From an uncultured Saprospiraceae bacterium (GTDB lineage Bacteria > Bacteroidota > Bacteroidia > Chitinophagales > Saprospiraceae): a DNA stretch of 32,844 bases. The DNA is taken from contig CALFWW010000134.1 in assembly GCA_937928575.1 (NCBI GenBank), positions 1 to 32,844 of the forward strand. The letters are read 5' to 3'. Under the pieces are notes generated by a model. It saw only the letters and a list, made by a program, of their open reading frames with translations, did no database searches and was not told where the DNA came from. The first letter of the stretch is position 1. Every line of letters starts with the position of its first letter. Of the stretch, positions 1 through 8,880 are shown piece by piece. The position numbers and the translations under genes were made by a program.

Positions 1-1
1 G

Positions 2-1012
2 GACGATAACTATGGTCGAGATGGTTTTCAGTATGACGAGCGACTCATCTGGCGATTAACCAAGAATTTTGAAGCTACCAAACCATGGGGAATGGGTAAA
101 GCGAATAAGCCACCTTTTCATCTTGCTTTTAATGAACATGGTTTTCGTGGTGATAATTTCACAAAAAATAAAAAACAAGGAAAGAAAAGAATCATGTTTC
201 TAGGGGATTCTTATACAGCCGGCCTCGATTATCCTGAAGAAGAAATATTTTGTAATCTCATTGTTAAAAAGTTAAATGAGAGCAATGGGAAATATGAAGC
301 ATTGAATGCCAGTTGTCCTGCTTGGTCTACCGATCAACAATATTTGTATTGGAAAACGGAAGGCCGAAAATACAAACCCGACTACCTAATTCTAATGACA
401 TCAGTCAATGATATTCGAGAAATTTTCAATAAGCGATTAATTGAATTAGATGAAAATCAAAACTTAAAAATCCATCCCGTAAATATTCCTTTTAAAGAAA
501 AAATATATTGGAAATTGGCAAATCGGTCTTCTTTTTTTCAGTACTTAAGAAAGAAAGTGTTACAAACAGAAACGGGAAGTTTTCATCATATCTTTAAGCA
601 CTACCCCGTCAATTATGGAAAAGAAGATCAGGAAGATTTGGACTTACCTATTTTTCAATCCGATCCTTTTGACGAGGTAAAGCAATCTTTCATTTTATTT
701 GAAAAATTGATTGCTGAGTTGAATTACGAGACCAAAAAGACAGGTACACAATTGATTTTAAGTATCAACCCATCTACTACCGAATTTAATGGTAGCCTAA
801 ATTCCCCCAAATACGAATCAGGAAGTGTAGCCAAACAACTTGCACGCATTTCAACTGCGCATCAAATTCCTTTTCTCAACTTGCATGATGTATTGTCTCA
901 AGAAGCGGATCCAATGAAAATCTTTATGAGCTGGGAATTCCACTATGACGATGATGGTCATCAATGGATTGCGGATCAGATTACTGATTTTTTGGTAGAG
1001 CAAGGTTTGTAA
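2..1012 (+). CDS. SGNH/GDSL-hydrolase-like protein, 5' end outside the window
   Basis: The reading frame is open from base 2 to the stop at 1012, so the gene starts upstream of the window; the ATG at 92 is internal. The edge segment (GRDGFQYDERLIWRL, then FHLAFNEHGFRGD) resembles the beta-rich lead-in of many SGNH proteins just before block I. Counting from Met-92, block I is FLGDSYTAG with the candidate nucleophile Ser40; SVND at 104-107 fits block III; D287-x-x-H290 in HYDDDGHQW fits block V with the catalytic Asp/His. This family cleaves or transfers acyl groups, often on polysaccharides. No substrate can be deduced. The Gly-containing block II is not obvious. The family call is fairly firm, the specific role is open. 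Confidence 0.75.
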   Translation, partial: DDNYGRDGFQYDERLIWRLTKNFEATKPWGMGKANKPPFHLAFNEHGFRGDNFTKNKKQGKKRIMFLGDSYTAGLDYPEEEIFCNLIVKKLNESNGKYEALNASCPAWSTDQQYLYWKTEGRKYKPDYLILMTSVNDIREIFNKRLIELDENQNLKIHPVNIPFKEKIYWKLANRSSFFQYLRKKVLQTETGSFHHIFKHYPVNYGKEDQEDLDLPIFQSDPFDEVKQSFILFEKLIAELNYETKKTGTQLILSINPSTTEFNGSLNSPKYESGSVAKQLARISTAHQIPFLNLHDVLSQEADPMKIFMSWEFHYDDDGHQWIADQITDFLVEQGL

Positions 1013-1107
1013 TGTTTTGGTTGGTTATTATTATCTACTTATTGAAAACCTTTTGTAGATAGTGCTGTTTAAGTAATATACATTATATTATAGTAAAACC
1101 ACAGGCC

Positions 1108-1275
1108 ATGTTTGGATTATTTAAGAAAAAAGACCCCACAGAAAAATTGAGAAAGAAGCATAAGCAATTGCTCGAAGAAGCTTTCAGATTGTCAAAAACT
1201 GACAGAAAAGCAAGTGATGCAAAAACTGCGGAAGCTGCTGAAGTGATGAAAGAAATTGAAAAACTGACGAATTAA
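1108..1275 (+). CDS. Lacal_2735-family small protein
   Basis: A 55-codon ORF starts at the ATG at 1108 and ends with TAA at 1273-1275. The product begins MFGLFKKKDPTEKLRKKHKQ and ends in AEVMKEIEKLTN. It is short, Lys/Glu-rich and probably all helical or coiled coil. The MFGLFKK start, the central segment LLEEAF-LSKTDRKASDAK and the length match the Lacal_2735 (DUF6435-type) small proteins that are widespread in Bacteroidota. Their function is unknown. There is no signal peptide, so it is probably cytoplasmic. A terminator hairpin follows about 70 nt after the stop, which suggests a monocistronic unit or the end of the upstream one. Confidence 0.8.
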   Translation: MFGLFKKKDPTEKLRKKHKQLLEEAFRLSKTDRKASDAKTAEAAEVMKEIEKLTN

Positions 1276-1344
1276 ATATTCTTCTAGATTCGAAAGTATG
1301 TTGTTTTATTACACGAATGGTTTTAGGTTCAATCACTGTTCGTT

Positions 1345-1368
1345 AAGTCAGGTACTACCTGACTTTTT
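1345..1368 (+). terminator. Rho-independent terminator after the 55-codon gene
   Basis: AAGTCAGGTA at 1345-1354 is the exact reverse complement of TACCTGACTT at 1356-1365. It can fold as an 8-9 bp stem with a small loop and runs directly into a T tract (1364-1368). Confidence 0.7.
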
Positions 1369-1524
1369 AATTTATTGAAAGATATAGTTGCATTTTTTTA
1401 GTTTTGCTGCTCACAACTCTATTTTTAGCGATTTAGCTAATTATATGTTTAGCTATTGGCAAGCTAGTTCTTCATTCCTCTGAGAACCTATTCGATTGAG
1501 TCCTCTCATTTTAAATTTTTATGA

Positions 1525-1557
1525 TTGTCTTAACTTTTAGAATTATACGTATATTTG
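1525..1557 (+). promoter_or_regulatory. Candidate Bacteroidota promoter (TTG / TATATTTG)
   Basis: TATATTTG at 1550-1557 matches the -7 element TAnnTTTG exactly. A TTG at 1525-1527 lies 22 nt upstream, slightly more than the usual spacing. The next gene starts at 1695, giving a leader of about 130 nt. The motif is short and may occur by chance in AT-rich DNA. Confidence 0.25.
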
Positions 1558-1694
1558 ATTTTTGAATGCCAATTTGGATGGTCATTAACTCCTGTCTTAT
1601 TTGGTTCCCACTACCGATAATTTTATAATTTTCAGTACTGTAAACGTCACTATTTTGCGGCACGTTGTATTTGAAATATAATTATCAGAACAAA

Positions 1695-4600
1695 ATGTTT
1701 AATTCACAAAAAGTGCTCACCCCAAATTCAACTTTATTTCGTTTTTATTTTTTTGCGATTTCTTTCTTTCTTTTCAATTCAATAAGTGGACAGAATTTTT
1801 CTGATGTTTCACTTGCTGTAGGAATAACTGAAAGTTTCGGGAATGGGTATGCCGGAGGTGGTATCAGTATGGTAGATTTTAATGAAGATGGATTTATTGA
1901 TATCACTTTTGGGACTGAGGAGGGAAAAGAGATTACCTTTTATCAGAGTAATGCTGGCTTAAGTTTTACAAAAATTTCATTGGGCATCACAGACACTGCT
2001 CATCAAAGACAAATACTCTGGGTTGATGTAGACAATGATAATGACCTTGATTTGTATGTAAGTGGATATCATGCTGCAAATAAGTTATACTTAAATGATG
2101 GTCAACTAAATTTTACAGATGTTTCATCTACTTCCGGAATTGTTCAAGAAGCAGATGATTCTTACGGTGCCATTTTTGGAGACATTGATTTAGATGGGGA
2201 TTTGGATCTTTACATTTCCAACCATTATTTTTTCCCTTCTCGTTTATACTTAAATGATGGTCTTGGTCAATTTACAAATATTACTGCGACTTCAGGAATT
2301 AGTGATACAGCTAGTTTGAATTTCTGCAGCGCTTTTTTCGATTATGATCAAGATGGCGATTTGGATCTCTATAAAATAAATGATAAGACTTATCAAAATG
2401 AGTTTTATGAAAATAATGGAGACCTTACCTTTACCGATATTGGTAGTTCAACCAATGCAGATATTCAAATTGATGGGATGGCAATTGCGATTGCAGATAT
2501 CAACAATAATGGTCTGCTTGATCTTTATATGTCTAATACACATCGTCTACCATCTCAAGGTAATTTGATTCCTGGAAATGTAATGTTGAAAAATAACTAC
2601 CCGGAAGGCTTTGAAGATATTTCTGCTAGTTCTGGTGCAAATTATAGAGAATGGTGCTGGGGAAGTTCATTTGCTGATTTTGATAATGATGGCTATCAAG
2701 ATATTTATACTTCAAATATTGGAGTAACTTATGTCAACAATTTAGATAATCAGTTATATTTCAACAATGGAGATGAAAGATTTATCCCGCAAGCAGCAGG
2801 CAATATGATTGGAGATTCAGATTTGTCGCATAGCTGTAGCGTAGCAGATTTTAATAACGATGGCAAGATGGATATTTTTGTTGGAAATATCGGGACTGTA
2901 AATTCTAAATTATGGCAAAATAACATTCCTACCAGTGATACTTATTTACAGGTCAAACTTGAGGGAACAACAAGCAATACAAATGGTGTCGGTAGTTGGA
3001 TTAAAGTATATGCGGGTGATCAAACTTTTACTAGATTCACTCACTGCGGGATTGGTTATCTATCTCAAGAGAGTCATAAAAATCATTTTGGTCTTGGTGC
3101 AAATACGGTGTTAGACTCACTAGTGGTCAAATGGCCATCTGGATTGATAGATAAAATTGTTAACCCACCCGTAAATGAGTGTATAAATATTATTGAAGGA
3201 ACGAACAACTATACGGTTATTTCAAATCCAGTAGAGTCACAGCCAACTCAAATCACAGATTCAGCTAATTCTGTAGCGAGAAACTGGATGGAGTTGTTAC
3301 TAGAATCTATTCGAAATGATTATGCTAGACCAACAGTTCATGCACGTAATTTATTTCACAGTTCAATTGCAATGTACGATGCGTGGGCTGCTTTTCAAAA
3401 TACTTCTATCCAGTATATGTTAGGTCAAACACAAAATGGTTATCATACGCCCTACACAAGTCCAATAAGTTCATCCTCCCCACAAGATGCACAAGAAGAA
3501 GCAATTAGTTTTGCAATGTTTAGATTACTAAGTCATCGGTTTCAAAATTCTCCAGGGGGAATCGCAATGCAAAGTCATTACAATCAATATATGATTGATT
3601 TGGGTTATAACATTGCAAATACATCTATTGATTACTCCTCTGGTGATCCTGCTGCTCTTGGTAATTATATAGCTCATCACTTGATTCAATTTGGCTTACA
3701 AGATGGAAGTAATGAGCAAAATGGATATAGCAATACCTATTATGAACCTGTTAATGATCCATTGGTGATGAATTATTCAGGCAACCCAAATATCACTGAG
3801 CTTGATCGATGGCAACCATTAACACTAGATGTATTTATTGATCAGTCTGGAAATTCTATTCCAATAAATACGCCTGACTTTTTAAGTCCTGAATGGGGAA
3901 ATGTCACTCCGTTTGCGCTTCAGGATATAGACAAAACCACCTTTTCAAGAGCGGGTAATGAATATCTTGTTTATTGTGATCCTGGTCCTCCTCCTTTTTC
4001 TACAATTGGGGCATCTGATAATTATCGATGGGGCTTTTCACTAGTATCTGCATGGTCATCACATTTAGATAGTAATGATCCTACTATGTGGGATATTTCA
4101 CCTGCTAGCCTTGGAAATATAAGTTCTTTACCAAATAGTGCAGATGATTATCCATCTTTTTACAATTTAATTTCTGGTGGAGATTCAAGTGTGGGACATG
4201 TTATCAATCCAGCTACCAATGCCCCATATATTCCGCAAATGGTAAAGCGTGCAGACTATACTAGGGTTTTAGCTGAATTTTGGGCGGATGGTCCAGATTC
4301 TGAAACACCGCCAGGGCACTGGTTTGCATTATTAAATCATGTAAGCGATCATCCATCTTTTGAGAAGAAATTTCAAGGAAGTGGTGCAAATTTGAATGAT
4401 TTGGAATGGGATGTAAAGGCTTATTTTTCATTAGGTGGCCCCATGCATGATGCTGCGATAAGTGCATGGTCAATTAAAGGTTGGTACGATTATATTCGAC
4501 CGGTTTCAGCTATTCGTGCTTATGCCGACCAAGGTCAAAGTAGCGATCCATCACTACCAGCCTACAATCCTGAGGGATTGGAACTAATACCTGGATTAAT

Positions 4601-5300
4601 TGAATTAATTGGAATTAATGATTCGTTGGTTGGATCATCCAATGAACATTTAAATAAAATTAAAGTCTTTGCATGGAGAGGACCTGATTATATTCCAAAT
4701 CCTGAAACATCGGAAGCCGGTGTTGGATGGATCCGAGCCGAAGATTGGTGGCCATATCAAAGACCAAGTTTCGTAACGCCTCCGTTTGCAGGTTATGTGT
4801 CTGGGCACTCTACGTATTCTCGCGCTGCTGCAGAAGTTCTTACTGCGCTTACAGGTGATCCATTTTTCCCCGGAGGTATGGGAGAATTTGTTGCTGAAAA
4901 AGATGCGTTTTTAGTTTTTGAAAATGGACCAAGTGATGATGTCGTCTTACAATGGGCAACTTATAGAGATGCTTCAGACCAATGTAGTTTATCAAGGATA
5001 TGGGGCGGTATCCATCCACCTGCGGATGATATTCCTGGGAGAATTATTGGTGAAAAAATTGGTGTTCAAGGCTTTAATAAAGCAAGACATTATATACTCG
5101 GCACCATTTGTGGAAATGTCACTTTCGTGTTGGATGATCCAATTCCTTATTCACTTTACAAGGCCAATAAAATATATTCAAGTGGAATGGTACTAGATCC
5201 TCATGTGAGTTTTGAAGCGAGCGACTTTATTGAGTTACTACCTGGATTTGAAGTTGCTTTGAACGCACAATTTAGAGCTATCATTACTGGTTGCCCCTAA
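1695..5300 (+). CDS. Secreted FG-GAP/ASPIC propeller fused to a vanadium-dependent haloperoxidase/PAP2 domain
   Basis: I use the ATG at 1695 (1201 residues) rather than a TTG at 1665. A hydrophobic N-terminus (FRFYFFAISFFLFNSISG) is a signal peptide. Residues about 35-410 hold seven calcium-type FG-GAP motifs such as DFNEDGFID, DIDLDGDLD, DYDQDGDLD and DFNNDGKMD, consistent with a seven-bladed propeller. An ASPIC/UnbV segment follows, with HFGLGANTVLDSLVVKWPSG. From about 520 the protein resembles vanadium haloperoxidases: RPTVHARNLFHSSIAMYDAW, then K928-x6-R935-P, S1036-G-H1038 and S-R1101-x5-H1107-x3-D1111. These match the vanadate-binding set of chloroperoxidase and the related acid phosphatases, including the K-to-R and R-to-H spacing. 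The C-terminus (IYSSGMVLDP to ITGCP) looks like the '3-coathanger stack' motif of Bacteroidota surface proteins. Halogenation versus phosphatase activity cannot be told apart from sequence. Confidence 0.85.
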   Translation: MFNSQKVLTPNSTLFRFYFFAISFFLFNSISGQNFSDVSLAVGITESFGNGYAGGGISMVDFNEDGFIDITFGTEEGKEITFYQSNAGLSFTKISLGITDTAHQRQILWVDVDNDNDLDLYVSGYHAANKLYLNDGQLNFTDVSSTSGIVQEADDSYGAIFGDIDLDGDLDLYISNHYFFPSRLYLNDGLGQFTNITATSGISDTASLNFCSAFFDYDQDGDLDLYKINDKTYQNEFYENNGDLTFTDIGSSTNADIQIDGMAIAIADINNNGLLDLYMSNTHRLPSQGNLIPGNVMLKNNYPEGFEDISASSGANYREWCWGSSFADFDNDGYQDIYTSNIGVTYVNNLDNQLYFNNGDERFIPQAAGNMIGDSDLSHSCSVADFNNDGKMDIFVGNIGTVNSKLWQNNIPTSDTYLQVKLEGTTSNTNGVGSWIKVYAGDQTFTRFTHCGIGYLSQESHKNHFGLGANTVLDSLVVKWPSGLIDKIVNPPVNECINIIEGTNNYTVISNPVESQPTQITDSANSVARNWMELLLESIRNDYARPTVHARNLFHSSIAMYDAWAAFQNTSIQYMLGQTQNGYHTPYTSPISSSSPQDAQEEAISFAMFRLLSHRFQNSPGGIAMQSHYNQYMIDLGYNIANTSIDYSSGDPAALGNYIAHHLIQFGLQDGSNEQNGYSNTYYEPVNDPLVMNYSGNPNITELDRWQPLTLDVFIDQSGNSIPINTPDFLSPEWGNVTPFALQDIDKTTFSRAGNEYLVYCDPGPPPFSTIGASDNYRWGFSLVSAWSSHLDSNDPTMWDISPASLGNISSLPNSADDYPSFYNLISGGDSSVGHVINPATNAPYIPQMVKRADYTRVLAEFWADGPDSETPPGHWFALLNHVSDHPSFEKKFQGSGANLNDLEWDVKAYFSLGGPMHDAAISAWSIKGWYDYIRPVSAIRAYADQGQSSDPSLPAYNPEGLELIPGLIELIGINDSLVGSSNEHLNKIKVFAWRGPDYIPNPETSEAGVGWIRAEDWWPYQRPSFVTPPFAGYVSGHSTYSRAAAEVLTALTGDPFFPGGMGEFVAEKDAFLVFENGPSDDVVLQWATYRDASDQCSLSRIWGGIHPPADDIPGRIIGEKIGVQGFNKARHYILGTICGNVTFVLDDPIPYSLYKANKIYSSGMVLDPHVSFEASDFIELLPGFEVALNAQFRAIITGCP

Positions 5301-5571
5301 ATCCTTTAGTTTACTGTTAATCTCCAAACTAGGAAAACATAGATATTTATTTCCGTATACAGTTTGTTTTAAAAGTAAGTCAAATAACATCTGTTATATG
5401 ATTCTGCAGCACATATCTATACTCGTCTATACTCGCATTGGATTATTTAAGGTTGAAATAACTTCCTTAGATAGCTTATCGAGAGATATCCGAAAATAAA
5501 AAATGTCTTTTACCTCAACTGAAATAATTATTTTCTTTCATTTCGACCTTTAATTGGAATTTCATTCTCTT
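5301..5571. other. Intergenic region before the hairpin element
   Basis: No gene is visible. It contains a perfect 10-bp tandem duplication (TCTATACTCG twice, 5416-5435). A weak TAGTTT/AAACTA inverted repeat shortly after the stop codon has no T tract and is not a good terminator. Confidence 0.4.
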
Positions 5572-5758
5572 ATACAAATTGTAGTCTAAAAGTGCGGATA
5601 TATATGGAAGGAAAATTTTTCGAGATCAAGGCAGAAAACGTAGACATACCTTAGTTACGGCGAGCCTGCCTGACTGCGCCAAGCAGACAGGGCTTTCTAA
5701 CGAAGATATCGGGAAATTTTTCTCAAAGATAACCGTAATTATAGACTACAATTTGTAT
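5572..5758. repeat. 187-bp hairpin element with 17-bp perfect terminal inverted repeats
   Basis: ATACAAATTGTAGTCTA at 5572-5588 is the exact reverse complement of 5742-5758. The inner arms remain imperfectly complementary: the segment around GAAAATTTTTCGAGATC pairs with GATATCGGGAAATTTTTC on the far side. The centre has a GC-rich apical hairpin, GCCTGCCTG (5664-5672) against CAGACAGGGC (5684-5693). There is no ORF inside. It resembles a MITE or a REP/BIME-type palindromic repeat rather than an IS, since no transposase is present. No clear target-site duplication is seen. A full second copy was not found in the window. Confidence 0.75.
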
Positions 5759-5887
5759 TAGATGTCTCTTTCAAGACAACTACAAAATTATCGAGAATAA
5801 AATAAAGTCCGGGGCAACCCTCACTTCAAGTCCAGCATATTAAACCTGACACGAAAAAGTTAAATCAAAAATTAAATAATCTTTCTT

Positions 5888-6769
5888 ATGAAATTCAATT
5901 TATCCCAGCTAGCCATCTTATTTTTTGGCTTGACCTTTTTAGCATCTTGTGGAAGCGATGATGATACTGTCATAGAAACGACAGACACTTTTAGTTTAGA
6001 GATTACCGGTTTAGAAGACGTAGGAAGTACTGCAATTTATGAAGGATGGATCATGGTCGATGGAAGTCCAAAATCAACAGGTACATTTAGCGTAGATGCA
6101 AATGGCGATTTATCTAGTAATACATTTACACTGGAAAAATCAGATATAGATGCAGCTACTGCATTCATTCTTACCATTGAGCCTTCTCCTGACAACGATC
6201 CGGCACCAAGTGATGTGCACGTGTTAGCAGGTGACTTTAATAACGGAACTGCTGACTTGACAATCAGTCATCCTGCAGCATTGAATAATGATTTTGCAGG
6301 TGTTGCTGGAAAATATATTTTAGCAACTCCTACTACGACTACAGATACAGACGAGACAAGTGGTGTTTGGTTTCTTGACAACTCTTCTGGGATGCCTGCT
6401 GTGGGTCTTACTTTACCTACTTTGCCAGCTGGTTGGGCTTACGAAGGTTGGGCGGTCATCGATGGTACACCTGTAAGTACGGGTACTTTTTTATCTGCTA
6501 CCGGTGCGGATGATGCTTCAATTTATAGTATGGGAGGACCTCCATTTCCAGGTGAAGATTTTATTAACAATGCTCCTGCAGGGTTGACTTTTCCTACTGA
6601 TTTGTCTGGAGGTGCTGCAGTAATTAGCATCGAACCAGTTCCCGACAATAGCCCTGCTCCATTTACTCTGAAGCCATTAGTGGGTATGATTCCTGAAAAT
6701 GCACCCGTTCATTCAGTATTAGATTTGGGCCAAAATTTAGCTTTTCCAACTGGACAAGCTATCAAATAA
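5888..6769 (+). CDS. Lipoprotein with duplicated RskA-like (anti-sigma-K C-terminal) domain
   Basis: The N-terminus has a lipoprotein signal, LFFGLTFLASC, with the lipid Cys at residue 21 followed by GSDDD, so export and outer-membrane anchoring are likely. The rest is two copies of one domain. Each has YEGWxxxDGxPxSTGTF (residues 51-67 and 185-201) and then IEPxPDNxPAP (97-107 and 248-258). This pair of motifs resembles the extracytoplasmic half of RskA-type anti-sigma factors, with its 'YxxW...G.P...G' and 'EP.GGS..P' blocks. No anti-sigma domain and no transmembrane helix follows, so it is not itself a standard anti-sigma factor. The function is unknown. It ends in a strong terminator. Confidence 0.7.
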   Translation: MKFNLSQLAILFFGLTFLASCGSDDDTVIETTDTFSLEITGLEDVGSTAIYEGWIMVDGSPKSTGTFSVDANGDLSSNTFTLEKSDIDAATAFILTIEPSPDNDPAPSDVHVLAGDFNNGTADLTISHPAALNNDFAGVAGKYILATPTTTTDTDETSGVWFLDNSSGMPAVGLTLPTLPAGWAYEGWAVIDGTPVSTGTFLSATGADDASIYSMGGPPFPGEDFINNAPAGLTFPTDLSGGAAVISIEPVPDNSPAPFTLKPLVGMIPENAPVHSVLDLGQNLAFPTGQAIK

Positions 6770-6795
6770 GAACTTATTTTTTTGGATATTAATAT

Positions 6796-6829
6796 AAAGT
6801 TGCTCGAAAAAGTTCGGGCAGCTTTTTTT
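6796..6829 (+). terminator. Rho-independent terminator
   Basis: A 13-bp stem pairs 6796-6808 with 6813-6825 (two G-U pairs, core GCTCGAA/TTCGGGC). It has a 4-nt loop and is followed by a T run. It ends transcription of the lipoprotein gene at 5888-6769 before the convergent regulator gene at 6864. Confidence 0.85.
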
Positions 6830-6863
6830 ATTATTTGTTGAATTGATGAGGTGAATGCTTTGA

Positions 6864-7589
6864 CTATCTTTTAAACAACTTTCCTTTCACATGTTTTTCC
6901 AAAAATTCATCTTTGTAAGAACTCCCTAATGGAATTGCTTCTTTCCCAATCAATATCGTGTCAATATCTATCGCATCAATTGCATCGACATTAATAATAT
7001 ATGACTTTGAAACTCGTGCAAAAATATTTTTGGGTAATTGAGAGTATATTGTTTTTATATTGAGTGCTGTCATGTATTTATCATCTTTGGTATACAACAT
7101 GACATAATCCTTCAATCCTTTTATCCACAACACTTTTTCGTAAAATAATTTGACATATTTCCGATCAGACCTTATGTAAAAGAAATCTTCTGTAATTTCG
7201 GTGAGCTCAACTTTTGTTTCTTTTTTTAAATCTATGACTTCTTTGGCTCGGTTAACCGCTTTAAAAAATCGATCAAATTGTATAGGTTTTGTTAGATAAT
7301 CCAATACTTCTAACTCAAAAGCATCCAAAGCAAATTGAGGATACGCAGTAGTCAAAATGACAACACCATCAAATTTAAGGGATCTCAAAAAATCCAACCC
7401 ATTCAATCCTGGCATTTCAATATCCAAAAACAGGATGTCAACTTGATTATTTTTCAAGAATTCATCTGCTTTGATAGCATTTGGAAATTCACCTCTATTT
7501 TCCAACCAAGGAATTTCTTTGACATTTAAAGCAACTCCTTTTCTAGCCAATGGCTCATCGTCAACGATAATACAAGTATAGGATGTCAT
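6864..7589 (-). CDS. LytTR-family response regulator
   Basis: The 241-residue protein has a receiver domain (about 4-120) and a LytTR DNA-binding domain (about 135-238). Receiver residues are visible: acidic pocket D10-D11-E12, phospho-acceptor D56 in DILFLDIEMPG, T80/T81 in ILTTAYP, and K101 in YLTKPI. The LytTR part includes FFYIRSDRKYVKLFYEKVLWIKGLKDYV in character, then ARVSKSYIINVDAID and IPLGSSYKD, which are typical for the family. Its start overlaps the end of the kinase gene (7586-8611) by 4 nt, so the two are translationally coupled and surely a pair. The target genes are unknown; neighbours are candidates only. Confidence 0.95.
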   Translation of the reverse strand: MTSYTCIIVDDEPLARKGVALNVKEIPWLENRGEFPNAIKADEFLKNNQVDILFLDIEMPGLNGLDFLRSLKFDGVVILTTAYPQFALDAFELEVLDYLTKPIQFDRFFKAVNRAKEVIDLKKETKVELTEITEDFFYIRSDRKYVKLFYEKVLWIKGLKDYVMLYTKDDKYMTALNIKTIYSQLPKNIFARVSKSYIINVDAIDAIDIDTILIGKEAIPLGSSYKDEFLEKHVKGKLFKR

Positions 7590-8611
7590 ATTTTGTGAAT
7601 GTCTTGAATGATTAATTTCGATTTGTAGATTGCAGTCGTTTCTTTTATTTCCAACTTATGATTGTTTGGAAATAATATTTTCATCCTTTTACGAATATTT
7701 TCCAATCCGACGCCAGAATACTCTGCATCTTGAAGAAAACCTTTATGATCCCCTTGGTTGTTTTCTATTTCAAAAAACAAGTCTGTTCCTTTATGATCAA
7801 ACACAATATTTACAAATTCATTTTCTCCAGAAATAGAGTTGCTGTATTTACAAGCATTTTCAACAAATGGTAAAAATAAAAGTGGAGGTACCGGAATATT
7901 ATTCATGTCCCCTTTTATTTCAATAGTTGTTTTTAGATGGTCTCTTCTCATTTTCTCTAAATCCAAATATTTGTAAATAAAATTAATTTCCTGCGTTAAT
8001 CCTACTTTTGCTTTTGCTGCATCATAAGTTTGGTACCTCAATAAATCGGATAATTTTAAAATCGATTCAGGTGCCACTTTGGGATTTTCTTTTGCTAAAA
8101 CATAAATACTGTTGAGTGCATTAAATAAAAAATGCGGATTTACCTGTTTCTTTAAATTGTCCAATTCCGTTTCATGTTGCAATTTTTGTAGCTCATTAAT
8201 TCGAGCCATTTTTTGTTGGGTAATTTTCGAAATTTTAATGGACACCGCAATTCCCAACAAACCAGTTGTATATAAGAAAGACCCAAATACAGAAGAAATA
8301 AAATCACATTCTTCGCAATGTGTGTACGTCAACCAATGCATCAAAGTAAGATTTGTGACAAGTGTCAATAAGGTCAAAATCAAATAATTTTGAATATCCC
8401 CTTTTTGAAAGAATTTTGGAATTAAGTAATAAAGATTAAAATAGATCATTAAGAGATCCAAGCCTAAAACAATTCCAAACGACATCCAGTCATCAATAGG
8501 CTCCGTCAATCCGAACAAGGACAAAAACTCATCGAGATACATCACCATCCAAAATCCGAGGTGGCGTACAATCCAAAACTCTTTCTTATTGATTAAGTCA
8601 AAAATATTCAT
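7586..8611 (-). CDS. LytS/YehU-type sensor histidine kinase
   Basis: The N-terminal 130 residues contain about four hydrophobic segments (around 15-35, 45-65, 75-95 and 108-128) that serve as the membrane sensor. A short coiled coil (about 130-157) leads into the His_kinase domain: phospho-acceptor His160 in NPHFLFNALNSI, then LSDLLRYQ and the N-box FVENACKYS (Asn252). The G-box is GVGLENIRKRM at 300-310. The catalytic domain is the short form typical of LytS-type kinases. No periplasmic sensor domain is present, so the signal is probably read in or at the membrane. It precedes its regulator on the same transcript. Confidence 0.93.
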   Translation of the reverse strand: MNIFDLINKKEFWIVRHLGFWMVMYLDEFLSLFGLTEPIDDWMSFGIVLGLDLLMIYFNLYYLIPKFFQKGDIQNYLILTLLTLVTNLTLMHWLTYTHCEECDFISSVFGSFLYTTGLLGIAVSIKISKITQQKMARINELQKLQHETELDNLKKQVNPHFLFNALNSIYVLAKENPKVAPESILKLSDLLRYQTYDAAKAKVGLTQEINFIYKYLDLEKMRRDHLKTTIEIKGDMNNIPVPPLLFLPFVENACKYSNSISGENEFVNIVFDHKGTDLFFEIENNQGDHKGFLQDAEYSGVGLENIRKRMKILFPNNHKLEIKETTAIYKSKLIIQDIHKI

Positions 8612-8682
8612 GTCTTTATTTAGTAGCTAGTGCGGTCAAAAAAATATTGTATCAATTTGACCAACTATTAGATATTGATACT

Positions 8683-8713
8683 CAAATATATAGCTATCTC
8701 GTATCCAATTCAA
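8683..8713 (-). promoter_or_regulatory. Candidate promoter of the kinase-regulator operon
   Basis: On the minus strand, TATATTTG (plus-strand 8683-8690) matches TAnnTTTG. A TTG (plus-strand 8711-8713) lies 20 nt upstream, as expected for the Bacteroidota housekeeping sigma factor. The leader to the ATG at 8611 would be about 65 nt. Confidence 0.45.
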
Positions 8714-8880
8714 AAAGCAATGTATAATAAAATTGAAGGAAAGTATAATGAATCGGTAGGTTCCTATAAAAGCGGCAATTCCAATGTAATTTCAACTCTA
8801 TTTTCAGGTTAAATAGGCATCTAAACAACAAAAGAGTTGACGATTTAAATCCATTTTTACTAACCTTTTAAATTTTAATT

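Larger units (their letters stand above)
1276..1694. other. Intergenic region, 419 bp
   Basis: No coding frame is convincing here. It holds the terminator at 1345-1368, a 7-bp inverted repeat (TAGCTAA at 1434-1440 with TTAGCTA at 1449-1455) and a possible promoter at 1525-1557 for the large gene that follows. The remaining sequence is AT-rich and without features I can name. Confidence 0.5.

Noticed and set aside
1665..1694. TTG start giving ten extra residues for the propeller-haloperoxidase protein
   Set aside because: The ATG at 1695 gives a proper signal peptide, and the extra residues look non-coding.
8837..8868. TTG/TAACCTTT pair as promoter of the M43 protease gene
   Set aside because: The -7 part deviates from TAnnTTTG and lies too close to the start codon to be convincing.
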